64,000 nt of DNA. It comes from Alphaproteobacteria bacterium. Its GTDB lineage: Bacteria; Pseudomonadota; Alphaproteobacteria; Caulobacterales; Aquidulcibacteraceae. The position numbers were made by a program, and so were the translations under genes. Below the pieces are notes generated by a model. That model was not told the DNA's origin, made no database searches, and saw only the letters and a program-made list of their open reading frames with translations. Location: the NCBI GenBank assembly GCA_016124655.1, contig WGNI01000013.1, forward strand, positions 1 to 64,000. The letters are read 5' to 3'. Below, piece by piece: positions 52,549 to 61,401 of the stretch (positions are counted from its first letter, which is position 1; each line of letters starts with the position of its first letter).

Positions 52549-53616
52549 ATGCAGCAACCCATGCAGAAGGGCCGCGGCAGCCGGATCAATGCGTCCGGCC
52601 GCTATGAGGCGTGGCGCCGGATGGCCTTTGATGACGGCTGGGCCGTCGAGGATGACGCGCCGCCCAGGATCAGGACTGAAGTCACGCTGGAGACGCCGCG
52701 CACCATCATTTCCTACAACACAAGCCCCGACATCTCCTTCGACCGCGCCATCAACACCTATCGCGGCTGCGAGCACGGCTGCTTTTATTGTTACGCGCGG
52801 CCCAACCACGCCTATGCGGGGCTTTCGCCAGGCCTCGATTTCGAGACCAAGCTGTTCGCCAAGGTGAATGCGCCCCAAGCGCTGGAGCGCGAGCTGCGCG
52901 CGAAATCCTACAAGCCCGCGATGATCATGATGGGCGGCGTCACCGACGTGTATCAGCCCATCGAGCGCGACTATGAAATCACCCGCGGCGTCTTGCAGGT
53001 GCTGCGGCATTTCGATCATGCCGTCGCTGTGATCACCAAGAGCCAGCTGATTGCGCGCGACATCGATATTCTCGCGCCGATGGCCGCGAAGCGCCTCGCC
53101 AAGGTCGCAATTTCCGTCACCACGCTGGATTCAAAGTTGTCGCGCACCATGGAGCCGCGCGCCGCAGCTCCGCATCGCCGCTTGGAGACGATCCGCGCCT
53201 TGAGCGAAGCCGGCGTGCCGGTCGCTGTGATGGTTGCGCCGATCATTCCCGCGCTCAATGATCACGAAGTCGAGGCGATCCTGGAGGCCGCGCGCGACGC
53301 CGGCGCAGTCCAGGCCGGCTACGTGCTGTTGCGTCTGCCCTTGGAGATCAAGGAACTCGCGCGCGATTGGTTCGCCGCCCATGTCCCGGACCGCGCCAAA
53401 CGCATTATGAGCCATGTGCGCACCGCGCGCGGCGGCAAGGATTACGACGCGACGTGGGGCGTGCGCCAGCACGGCGAGGGCGCCTACGCGGCCTTGATCG
53501 GCCAGCGCTTTCGCCGCGCCTGCGCCAAGCTCGGCCTGAACGCGCAACGCTCCGCGCTCGACGCCAGCCAATTTCGCAGGCCAAGCCGGCCGGGCGATCA
53601 GCTGGACTTGCTCTAA
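52549..53616 (+). CDS. PA0069-family radical SAM protein (SplB-like)
   Basis: A 355-residue radical SAM protein. The iron-sulfur motif CEHGCFYCYARPNH (CXXXCXXC) is at about residues 76-89, preceded by NTYRG. The family is related to spore photoproduct lyase (SplB) but its reaction is unknown. A role in DNA repair has been suggested for relatives because of that similarity. The putative LexA box before it supports a DNA-damage role. ATG 52549 is used; a second ATG lies four codons on. Confidence 0.9.
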   Translation: MQQPMQKGRGSRINASGRYEAWRRMAFDDGWAVEDDAPPRIRTEVTLETPRTIISYNTSPDISFDRAINTYRGCEHGCFYCYARPNHAYAGLSPGLDFETKLFAKVNAPQALERELRAKSYKPAMIMMGGVTDVYQPIERDYEITRGVLQVLRHFDHAVAVITKSQLIARDIDILAPMAAKRLAKVAISVTTLDSKLSRTMEPRAAAPHRRLETIRALSEAGVPVAVMVAPIIPALNDHEVEAILEAARDAGAVQAGYVLLRLPLEIKELARDWFAAHVPDRAKRIMSHVRTARGGKDYDATWGVRQHGEGAYAALIGQRFRRACAKLGLNAQRSALDASQFRRPSRPGDQLDLL

Positions 53617-53682
53617 CGTGCGTTTCGTTCAAGCGCGCAGATAGGGCATGGGCTAAGCGTGAGCGCGCGCAGACGAGGGGCG

Positions 53683-54966
53683 ATGATGAACGAACCGGAG
53701 CCACAGCCACAGTCGCCGCTTGCCCAGCGCGACGAGCGCCGCGCCCTCGCCATCATTTGCGCTGCGGTTCTCATCGACACGATCGGCTTCGGCATCATCA
53801 TCCCCGTGCTGCCGGCTTATCTCCGCGACCTGACCGGTGCGACGCTGCCCGAAGCCACGCGCATCGCCGGCTGGCTCGTGGTGACGTTCGCGGCGCTGCA
53901 ATTTCTGTTCGGGCCGGTAATGGGCAATCTGTCGGACCGGTTCGGCCGCCGCCCGGTGTTGCTGATCGCGATGGCGATGTTCGGCGTGAACTATCTCTTG
54001 ATGGGCTTGGCGACGAACCTCGTCACGCTGTTCATCGGCCGTGCGCTGACCGGCATTTCCGGCGCCATCTATGCGCCCGCCAACGCCTACATGGCCGATG
54101 TTTCGCCGCCGGAGAAACGCGCGCAGCGCTTCGCGCTGATCGGCGCGGCGTTCGGCGTCGGCTTCATTTTGGGGCCGGCGCTGGGCGGCCTCTTGGGATC
54201 GTTCGATCCGCGCACGCCGTTCTTCGTCGCCGCCGGCTTGGCGGGGCTGAACGCGGTCATCGGATTTTTTCTGTTGCGTGAATCTTTGCCGCGCGCGCGT
54301 CGCCGCGCCTTCGAATGGCGCAGAGCCAATCCGCTCGGCGCATTTTTCGCGCTGCGCAAATTTCCAGCGGTGCTCGGCGTGATCGGCGCGATGTTCTTGT
54401 GGCAGGTCGCGTTTCACATCTATCCCAGCACCTGGTCGTTTTTCGCCACGCTGCGCTACGGCTGGAGCGAGGCGCTGATTGGTCTGTCCTTGGCCACCGC
54501 CGGCGTCTGGATGGTGGTGGTGCAGGGCGCATTGACCGGGCGCATCGTGCGCGCGATCGGCGAACGCATGACCGCCTTCATCGGCGTGGCGTCCTTTGTG
54601 CTGGCGGCATTGCTTTATGTGGTCATTCCGGCGGGTTGGATGGTGTTTCTCGTGCAAGTCGTGGCGGCGGGCCAGGGGGTGGCGCAAGCCGCCATGCAGG
54701 CGATCATCTCCAAGCGCACGCCGCCCGATCAGCAAGGCGAATTGCAGGGCGGCGTCGCCAGCCTGATGGGCTTGGGCGCGATCGCAGGACCGCTCGCGAT
54801 GACGCAGACGCTGGCTTACTTCACCGACGCCGGCCGCGCACACCCGTTCCCGGGCGCGGCGTTTCTTCTTGCTGCGGCGATCGCAGCGCTCGCGGGGTTT
54901 GTCTTCGCCGCCGCGACCCGGCCAGCGCCGCATGATTCGTTGCCGGAGGGCGCGGCGGCGGGTTAG
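53683..54966 (+). CDS. MFS drug exporter (TCR/Tet family)
   Basis: A 427-residue, 12-helix transporter of the tetracycline-resistance (TetA-like) group. MFS motif A GNLSDRFGRRPV lies between helices 2 and 3. The first helix has DTIGFGIIIPVLPAYLRDL, typical of the TCR family. A basic loop (RRRAFEWRRANP) divides the halves. It likely exports a drug or metabolite with protons; actual tetracycline resistance cannot be claimed. ATGs at 53683 and 53686 follow GAGGGG; the second has the better spacing. Confidence 0.93.
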   Translation: MMNEPEPQPQSPLAQRDERRALAIICAAVLIDTIGFGIIIPVLPAYLRDLTGATLPEATRIAGWLVVTFAALQFLFGPVMGNLSDRFGRRPVLLIAMAMFGVNYLLMGLATNLVTLFIGRALTGISGAIYAPANAYMADVSPPEKRAQRFALIGAAFGVGFILGPALGGLLGSFDPRTPFFVAAGLAGLNAVIGFFLLRESLPRARRRAFEWRRANPLGAFFALRKFPAVLGVIGAMFLWQVAFHIYPSTWSFFATLRYGWSEALIGLSLATAGVWMVVVQGALTGRIVRAIGERMTAFIGVASFVLAALLYVVIPAGWMVFLVQVVAAGQGVAQAAMQAIISKRTPPDQQGELQGGVASLMGLGAIAGPLAMTQTLAYFTDAGRAHPFPGAAFLLAAAIAALAGFVFAAATRPAPHDSLPEGAAAG

Positions 54967-54995
54967 AACCCAAGCGAACCCTGGAGGCTCGCCGC

Positions 54996-55919
54996 ATGCG
55001 TATGGACGATCAACGCCGCTCCACGAACATCGAAGACCGGCGCGGCATGCGCGGCGGCGGCGGCGGCGGGTTCGGCGGCGGCCTGCCCGTGCGCATGCGC
55101 GGCATGGGGCTGATCGGCATCATCATCCTCGGCCTGGTGCTGCTGTTTGCGCCCGCCGGCATCCGCAACATGATCATCGGCCAGCTCACCGGCGGCGGCG
55201 GCGGCGCGTCCTCGAGCGCGGTGTCGACCCAGCAGGCGGGAACGCAAGGCTGCCCGCAAGGCGATCAGGCGTGCGATTTCGTCTCCGCCGTTCTGGGCTC
55301 CACCGAAGACGTCTGGAACAGCCATTTCTCCAGCGGCAATCTGCCGGGCGGCGTCCGCGGCGCCTACGAACAGCCGACGCTGGTTCTCTTTGAAGGCCAG
55401 GTCGCCACCGCCTGCGGCAACGCGACCTCGGCCGTCGGTCCGTTCTACTGCCCTGGCGACGCCAAGCTTTATATCGATCTGTCGTTCTACGAGACGCTCG
55501 CGCGCCGCCTGCGCGCGCCCGGCGATTTCGCGCAGGCCTATGTGATCGCGCACGAAGTCGGCCACCATGTGCAGAACATGATCGGCGCGACGCGCTATGT
55601 CGATCAGGCGCGCGGCACGCGTGAGCAAAATCCCATGAGCGTGCGCCTGGAATTGCAGGCCGATTGCCTCGCCGGCGTGTGGGGCCACGACGCCAATCGC
55701 GGCGGCCAGCTGGAAGCCGGCGATCTCGATGAAGCGCTCACCGCCGCTCACGCCATCGGCGATGATACCCTCCAGCGCGGCAGTCAGGGCTATGTCACGC
55801 CGGCGAGCTTCACGCACGGCACCAGCGAACAGCGCCAGCGCTGGTTCCGCCGCGGCTATGATTCAGGCGACGCCACCCAGTGCGATACCTTTGCCGTGCG
55901 CGACTACAATCAGCTCTAG
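54996..55919 (+). CDS. Neutral zinc metallopeptidase (YpfJ type)
   Basis: A 307-residue membrane-anchored metallopeptidase. The N-terminus is Gly-rich (RGGGGGGFGGGLP), followed by one membrane helix (about 38-53). The zinc site is HEVGHHVQ (about 185-192), with the third ligand in ELQADCLAG. The family (DUF/UPF 'neutral zinc metallopeptidase') is widespread but of unknown substrate. CTGGAGG precedes the ATG at 54996. A hairpin region follows. Confidence 0.94.
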   Translation: MRMDDQRRSTNIEDRRGMRGGGGGGFGGGLPVRMRGMGLIGIIILGLVLLFAPAGIRNMIIGQLTGGGGGASSSAVSTQQAGTQGCPQGDQACDFVSAVLGSTEDVWNSHFSSGNLPGGVRGAYEQPTLVLFEGQVATACGNATSAVGPFYCPGDAKLYIDLSFYETLARRLRAPGDFAQAYVIAHEVGHHVQNMIGATRYVDQARGTREQNPMSVRLELQADCLAGVWGHDANRGGQLEAGDLDEALTAAHAIGDDTLQRGSQGYVTPASFTHGTSEQRQRWFRRGYDSGDATQCDTFAVRDYNQL

Positions 55920-55975
55920 CAGCGTGATGCGCGAACGCTGAACGTTTGGAGAAAACCGAAAGCATCAACCGCCGT

Positions 55976-56161
55976 CCTCCCCCGTGAGGGGGAGGTGGCC
56001 GCGGAGCGGCCGGAGGGGGCGGCAGCGAGGCCTTCGCGTGTGCGCGCCGCCGCCCCATCCGTCTGCTCGCTGCGCTCGCATCCACCTTCCCCTCACGGGG
56101 AAGGACGGCACGTCTCAGACGTCTCAAAACAACCGCCGTGCTCCCCCGTTCACGGGGGAGC
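55976..56161 (+). repeat. Intergenic hairpin cluster, family A copy 4
   Basis: The 301-base gap 55920-56220 holds four perfect hairpins. They are CCTCCCCC-GTGA-GGGGGAGG (55976-55995), GGCCGC-GGA-GCGGCC (55997-56011), CCTTCCCC-TCAC-GGGGAAGG (56085-56104) and GCTCCCCCG-TTCA-CGGGGGAGC (56140-56161). The first two and the third form a rough inverted arrangement, like that at 44131-44268. No gene is seen in this gap. Confidence 0.85.
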
Positions 56162-56220
56162 TGTCGACCCTGGCGCATGACAGGGGCGACTGAGGGGCGC
56201 AAGTCAAACGCCGCGGCGTT

Positions 56221-57990
56221 CTAGATCGCTTCCTCGAACATCAGCGCGCGGGCATGGCGCACGGGCGGCGAGCCGAAGCTGAGAATGGAGTCGTGATAGC
56301 GCTTCAGTGAAAAATCAGCGCCCCAGCGCGCCTGCGCTTCCGCGCGCGTCGCATGGTGCTCGGTCTGCCCCACGAAGTAGGTGCACAATTGGCCCGCGGT
56401 GACGCATGCGCGCACCCATTTGCCCGCCGCTTCGCGCTCTTCCTGAAAGGCGTCTTCCGTCATCAGCCGCATCGCTTCGTCGCGATCGATGCCGTCAATA
56501 TGAATGCCGATATCCAAGAGCGCATTGGTGACGCTGCGCAGATTGATTTTCAGATGCGCCAAGCGCTGCAACGGATCGCCGGCCTGATAGCCCGCCTCAA
56601 GCATCACGTCCTGCGCATAATTCGCCCAGCCTTCCACGAACGGTCCGGAATAGAACGCGCTGCGCACGGCGGAGGGATAGCGGTTGGAATGCCACAGCTG
56701 CACATAATGGCCGGGCATGGCCTCATGCACGGTGATCTCGTGGATCGCATACGTGTTGTACTCGCGCAGGAAGGACTCCGCCTGCTGCGCCGTCCATTGC
56801 GCCGGGATCGGCGACACCGCGTAGAAGGTCGGCAAATGCCGTTCCAGCGCGCCCGGCGGATCGCAATACGCCACCGCAACCCCGCGCTGAAACTCCGGCA
56901 TGACGATCACGTTCACCGGCGCATCCGGCAGCGTGATAAGATCGTGCGCGCGCACGAACGCGGTCGATTCATCGAGCGTGCGCCGGCATGTCGCGACAAG
57001 CTCTTCTGGCGTTGGTCGCACCGCGGCCACACGCTCCATCGCCATCGCGATCATGCGCTGGCGCGTCCAGCGTTCGTTCGCGGGCGGTGAAACCACTTGG
57101 CCCGCGACCTCCGCCATCTCCTGCAGGATGGCTTCCTTCGCCGCCAGTGCGCGCGTGCGGATTTCGTCGCGGCTGAGCGGCGAATTGAGCGAAAACGCAA
57201 GCTTTTGATCATAGAGCGCCGGGCCGTAGCGGAATTCGCCCTGTGTTGCGGGCGCGAGCGTCTGATCGATGAAGGCTTGCGTCTGCGCCACCGCCGCCTT
57301 GAACGCTTCCGCCGCCGCAACCAGCCGCGCGCGATCCTGCGGACCAAGCGCATCCGCTTGCGCCAGGATTTGCCCGTCTACAAGCGAAGCAAGCCCGGCA
57401 TTCTGCCGCGACCAGGTGTCGGCATGCACTTTCGGCACGCGCGCGGGATCGAGATTGGCGCGCGCCTGCGCCAGAAGCGCAGGCAGCTTCTCCATCCGCG
57501 CCGCGGCGTTGTTCAAGCGCTCCGGCAACGGCGCAAACTCGCGCGCCACAAGCCCATAGAGCGACGAGCCGATCTGTTGATTGTACGGCAGCGGATCCCA
57601 CGCCCAGGCCTGCAATGTCTCTTGCGTCCACAGATCGAGCTGCAACTGGTTTTTCAGGATGTCGGCGTCGACGCGATCGGCGGGAGACAATTGCGCCGGC
57701 GCATAAGCATCGAGCGCCGCCAGCGTCTCCCGGTAAAACGCGGCGCGCGCCGCGCGCCCTGACGCGCTGGCGTCATCGATCTCCGCATCGAAACGGTGAT
57801 CGCCCAACAGCGTGGCCTCGACGGGCCTCAACTGCACGTAAGTGCGCAAGGCGCTGTCCGCGAACGCTTGAAACGCTGTCGCCGGCGCCGCGCCGGCTGC
57901 GCCCACCGTCGATGCGCAGCCGAGCAACGGGGCTGTTGCGCCCGCTGCGGTCATTGCAAGCGCGCGGCGACGCGATATTGGCATGGTCAT
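56221..57990 (-). CDS. DUF885 family metallopeptidase-like (putative lipo)protein
   Basis: A 589-residue DUF885 protein. The putative zinc motif HEAMPGHYVQ (about residue 425) is followed by FVEGWANYAQD, the expected third-ligand region. The N-terminus has a twin-arginine-type signal (SRRRALAMTAAG) and a lipobox-like PLLGC, so it may be an exported lipoprotein. The substrate is unknown; members are presumed peptidases. ATGs at 57990 and 57984 are both possible starts. It follows the acyl-CoA dehydrogenase gene by 23 bases on the same strand. Confidence 0.9.
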   Translation of the reverse strand: MTMPISRRRALAMTAAGATAPLLGCASTVGAAGAAPATAFQAFADSALRTYVQLRPVEATLLGDHRFDAEIDDASASGRAARAAFYRETLAALDAYAPAQLSPADRVDADILKNQLQLDLWTQETLQAWAWDPLPYNQQIGSSLYGLVAREFAPLPERLNNAAARMEKLPALLAQARANLDPARVPKVHADTWSRQNAGLASLVDGQILAQADALGPQDRARLVAAAEAFKAAVAQTQAFIDQTLAPATQGEFRYGPALYDQKLAFSLNSPLSRDEIRTRALAAKEAILQEMAEVAGQVVSPPANERWTRQRMIAMAMERVAAVRPTPEELVATCRRTLDESTAFVRAHDLITLPDAPVNVIVMPEFQRGVAVAYCDPPGALERHLPTFYAVSPIPAQWTAQQAESFLREYNTYAIHEITVHEAMPGHYVQLWHSNRYPSAVRSAFYSGPFVEGWANYAQDVMLEAGYQAGDPLQRLAHLKINLRSVTNALLDIGIHIDGIDRDEAMRLMTEDAFQEEREAAGKWVRACVTAGQLCTYFVGQTEHHATRAEAQARWGADFSLKRYHDSILSFGSPPVRHARALMFEEAI

Positions 57991-58013
57991 GGCGGGAATG
58001 CTCCGTGCAATTT

Positions 58014-59753
58014 CTAAAGGTCAAGCTCTTCCAAGGCTGGATCGAACAGCGCGGCCGCCCCAATGCGGATCGCCGCGAGCTGCGACGGCGCCTCCGACAG
58101 AACGGTTTCGGCGTAAAATCCCAACAGCGCTTGTTGCGCCGTGAGATTGGCGCTGTCGCCGCCGTCTTTTTCCGCGCTCAGGACGCCGCGCGTCAAAAGC
58201 GCCCCGCCAATGACGTCGCCCGCCAGTTTTAGATACGCGCTCGCGCCGGCCAGCGCGTCGCGCCGATCGTTGCGCGAGACCGAAAGGATGTATTCCGTCG
58301 ACTGTTGCAGCGCCTCGGCCCCGCCATTCAGCCGTTCGCCCGCGCGCTCCATCGCGAAGCGTCCCGTCTGCCTGGCCTTCTGCGCCAGCGCGCGCGCATC
58401 CTCGATCAGCGTTTGCATCGCCGCGCCGCCGTCGGCATTGAGCTTGCGCCCCACCAGATCGATCGCCTGAATGCCGTTGGTGCCTTCATAGATCGGCGCA
58501 ATGCGCGCATCGCGGTAGAATTGCGCAGCGCCCCCATCCTCCACAAAGCCCATGCCGCCATGCACCTGCACGCCGATGCTCGCGGCTTCAACGCCCATGT
58601 CCGTGCACCAGGCTTTCGCGATCGGCGTCAGCAGATCTTCCCGCGCCTTCGACGCGGCGCAATCTTCAAGCCGCGCGCGGTCCGCCGCCACCGCCGTGGC
58701 GTAACAGATCGCGCGGCCCGCTTGCGTCTTGGCCTTCATCGCCAACAGCATCCGGCGCACATCGGCGTGCATGATGATCGGCGCAGGCTCATTGGCGCCG
58801 CCTTCCGCGCGGCCCTGCTTGCGCTCGCGCGCGAACGCGAGCGCCTTCTGGTAGGCGGCCTCCGCCACCGCCACGCCCTGCAGGCCCACATTCAGCCGCG
58901 CGGCGTTCATCATCGTGAACATGCAGGCCAGCCCGCGATTTTCCTCTCCGATCAGCCAGCCCGCGGCGTCTTCATAGAGCATCGTGCAGGTGGGCGAGGC
59001 GTGGATGCCCATCTTCCGCTCCAGCCCGATGCAGCGCACGCCATTGCGTGCGCCGTCCGGCAAATGTTTCGGAACCAGGAAAAGGGAAACGCCTTTCGAT
59101 CCCTCCGGCGCGTTCGGCGTGCGCGCCAGCACGAGATGGATGATGTTGTCGGTGAGGTCGTGTTCGCCCCAGGTGATGTAAATCTTCTGCCCGCTGATGC
59201 GGTAGGAGCCGTCCGCCTGCGGAACGGCTTTGCTCTTCAGCGCGCCGACATCCGATCCCGCCTGCGGTTCGGTCAAATTCATCGTGCCGGTCCATTCCCC
59301 GGCGATGAGTTTCGGCAGATAGCGCGCTTTGAGCGCCTCATCCCCGTGCGCGCTCAACGCTTCGATGGCGCCGAGCGTCAGCATCGGCGCCAGCCCAAAC
59401 GCCATGTTCGCGCTGTGAATCATTTCAAACACCGCAAGCGCCACCGCGCCCGGCAGCGCTTGGCCGCCATAGCGCGCGTCGGCCGCAAGTCCTTGCCAAC
59501 CCGCTTCGGCGAAAGCGGCATATGCATCGCGAAAGCCGGGCGGCGTGCGCACCGCGCCGTCCTCCAGCGCAAGGCCTTGGCGATCGCCCGGCGCATTCAG
59601 CGGCGCCAGCGTCTCTGCCGCGAGCGCGCCGGCGCCGTCGAGGATCGCGGTCAGGAGATCGCTGTCGAGATCGCCGCGCTGCGACAGCGACCAGAGATCG
59701 GCGCAATGTTCCAGCGCAAATCGGATGTCCTTCAGCGGGGCCGCATACGACAT
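58014..59753 (-). CDS. Acyl-CoA dehydrogenase (with DUF/ACAD C-terminal domain)
   Basis: A 579-residue FAD enzyme oxidising acyl-CoA to 2-enoyl-CoA. FAD/substrate blocks are MNLTEPQAGSDVGALK and KIYITWGEHDL. The catalytic-region block QVHGGMGFVEDGGAAQFYRDARIAPIYEGTNGIQAIDL (key: GGMGF, IYEGTNGIQA) is typical of long-chain ACADs with an extra C-terminal domain of about 130 residues. CAGGAG precedes the ATG at 59753; longer readings add unlike residues. Electrons presumably go to ETF, whose modification enzyme may be the protein at 17827-18474. Confidence 0.95.
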   Translation of the reverse strand: MSYAAPLKDIRFALEHCADLWSLSQRGDLDSDLLTAILDGAGALAAETLAPLNAPGDRQGLALEDGAVRTPPGFRDAYAAFAEAGWQGLAADARYGGQALPGAVALAVFEMIHSANMAFGLAPMLTLGAIEALSAHGDEALKARYLPKLIAGEWTGTMNLTEPQAGSDVGALKSKAVPQADGSYRISGQKIYITWGEHDLTDNIIHLVLARTPNAPEGSKGVSLFLVPKHLPDGARNGVRCIGLERKMGIHASPTCTMLYEDAAGWLIGEENRGLACMFTMMNAARLNVGLQGVAVAEAAYQKALAFARERKQGRAEGGANEPAPIIMHADVRRMLLAMKAKTQAGRAICYATAVAADRARLEDCAASKAREDLLTPIAKAWCTDMGVEAASIGVQVHGGMGFVEDGGAAQFYRDARIAPIYEGTNGIQAIDLVGRKLNADGGAAMQTLIEDARALAQKARQTGRFAMERAGERLNGGAEALQQSTEYILSVSRNDRRDALAGASAYLKLAGDVIGGALLTRGVLSAEKDGGDSANLTAQQALLGFYAETVLSEAPSQLAAIRIGAAALFDPALEELDL

Positions 59754-59854
59754 TGTGAACTCCTGGTCCGGCGATAGCCCGGCCGCGCTGAGGCGGAAGG
59801 GTCGCCCTGGCCCATCGGGCCGTGCTAAGGGCACGCCGCTGCAGGAGGGATCGC

Positions 59855-60544
59855 ATGCGCGCCTTGCCACATCTAGTCTTCGCCGTCGCATTGCTGGCGG
59901 CCTCCGCTGCGGCGGCGCAGTCCGAACCCGCGGCCGAGCCTGCCGCCGTCCCCGCAGCGCTGACCCCGCCGGCGGCGATGCAGCCCGCGTCGGGCACGTC
60001 GCTTGCGGCCGCTGATCAGCCCGCCGGCGCCTATGACCTCGACCCGCGTCACGCCAGCGTGGTCTGGCGCGTGCGCCACACCGGCGTCGGCCTCTACACC
60101 GCCCGCTTCGACCAGATCGCGGGGACGCTGAATTTCGATCCCGCCAACCCGGAGCGCTCCAGCGTCAATGTCGCGGTTCAAGTCGCCTCCGTCTCTACCG
60201 GCATTCGCAACAATGCCGGCGAATTGGCCTTCGACCGCGAGATCGCCAATGCGCTCGGCGCTGAAGATCATCCCCAGATCACCTTCGCCTCGCGTCGCAT
60301 CCAAAGGACCGGCGAAACCACCGGTCTGATGGAAGGCGATCTCAGCCTCAATGGCGTCACGCGCCCCGTGACCTTCGACGTCACGTTTCATGGCGGCCGC
60401 CTCGTCGCGGTGCGCCAGAAGCACTTCATGGGCTTTGCCGGCCGCACGCTGATCAAGCGGTCCGATTTCGGCGTGACGCAATGGGGCCCGTTTGTTGGCG
60501 ATGAGGTGGAGATCCTTGTCGACGCGGAATTCGGAAAGTCCTGA
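59855..60544 (+). CDS. YceI-family periplasmic protein (1 of 3)
   Basis: A 229-residue protein with a signal peptide (about residues 1-21, cut after AAA-Q). A Pro/Ala-rich spacer leads to a YceI lipocalin-like domain: GAYDLDPRHASVVWRVRHTG, SVNVAVQVASVSTGIRN and the C-terminal GVTQWGPFVGDEVEILVDAEF. YceI proteins bind polyprenoid or quinone-like lipids. Start ATG 59855 with GGAGG upstream. First of three YceI genes in line. Confidence 0.93.
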   Translation: MRALPHLVFAVALLAASAAAAQSEPAAEPAAVPAALTPPAAMQPASGTSLAAADQPAGAYDLDPRHASVVWRVRHTGVGLYTARFDQIAGTLNFDPANPERSSVNVAVQVASVSTGIRNNAGELAFDREIANALGAEDHPQITFASRRIQRTGETTGLMEGDLSLNGVTRPVTFDVTFHGGRLVAVRQKHFMGFAGRTLIKRSDFGVTQWGPFVGDEVEILVDAEFGKS

Positions 60545-60645
60545 TCCGGCGACGCAGTGTTTCCCAAATTGCGCGTTCGCGCGCGACGCTGATCGTCTAG
60601 ATCCCGCTCAGCCGCGACCGCGGCCTGATCCTGAAGGAGACATCC

Positions 60646-61401
60646 ATGAAGCGACTCATGATCGCCGCGGCCGCCCTTGCGCTGGCGGCATGCGACCACC
60701 AGGCCCCGGCGCCCGCGGCCGACACCGCCGAAACCGCAGCGCCGGTGGAGATTTCAGCGCCGGCGGGAACCTATGCGCTCGATCCCAGCCACGCCTCGCT
60801 GAGCTTCCGCATCAATCATTTGGGGCTGTCGAATTATGTCGTGCGCTTCACGCGCTTCAATGGCGTGCTGACGCTCGATCCCGCCAATATCGCCGCCTCG
60901 TCGATCGAATTCACCGTCGATCCCAGCTCCGTGCGCACGGATTATCCGCTGAATTATCGCCAGACCCATCCCCAGAGCCAGTTCTCGAATTGGGATGAAG
61001 ACCTGTCCCGCAGCCAGAACTTCTTCAACACCGGCCAATTTCCTGAAGCCGCGTTCAAATCGACCGCGGTGGAAGCCACCGGCGCCAACACCGCGCGCGT
61101 GACCGGCGATCTCACGCTGCTTGGCCAAACCCATCCCGCCACGTTCGACGTCACCTATGTCGGCTCCATGGCGACGCATCCCTTCACCAATGCCGGCGCC
61201 ATCGGCTTGAGCGCGACCGGCACGATCGATCGCTCGCAATGGGGCATGAATTTCGGCCTGCCGCAAAACGATCAGCCCGGCTTCCTCGGCGACGCCGTGA
61301 CGATCGAATTCAACGGCGAATTCATGCAGCAGGCAGCGCCCGCATCCGAAGCGGCGCCGGCGGCTGAAACGCCCGCGCCCGCGGACGCCGCCAAGAATTG
61401 A
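60646..61401 (+). CDS. YceI-family lipoprotein (2 of 3)
   Basis: A 251-residue YceI protein with a lipoprotein signal: KRLMIAAAALALAAC, lipidated Cys at residue 16. The domain runs from GTYALDPSHASLSFRINHLG to DQPGFLGDAVTIEFNGEF. A Glu/Pro/Ala tail follows. AAGGAGA precedes the ATG. Its stop overlaps the TTG start of the third gene by four bases, so they are coupled. Confidence 0.93.
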   Translation: MKRLMIAAAALALAACDHQAPAPAADTAETAAPVEISAPAGTYALDPSHASLSFRINHLGLSNYVVRFTRFNGVLTLDPANIAASSIEFTVDPSSVRTDYPLNYRQTHPQSQFSNWDEDLSRSQNFFNTGQFPEAAFKSTAVEATGANTARVTGDLTLLGQTHPATFDVTYVGSMATHPFTNAGAIGLSATGTIDRSQWGMNFGLPQNDQPGFLGDAVTIEFNGEFMQQAAPASEAAPAAETPAPADAAKN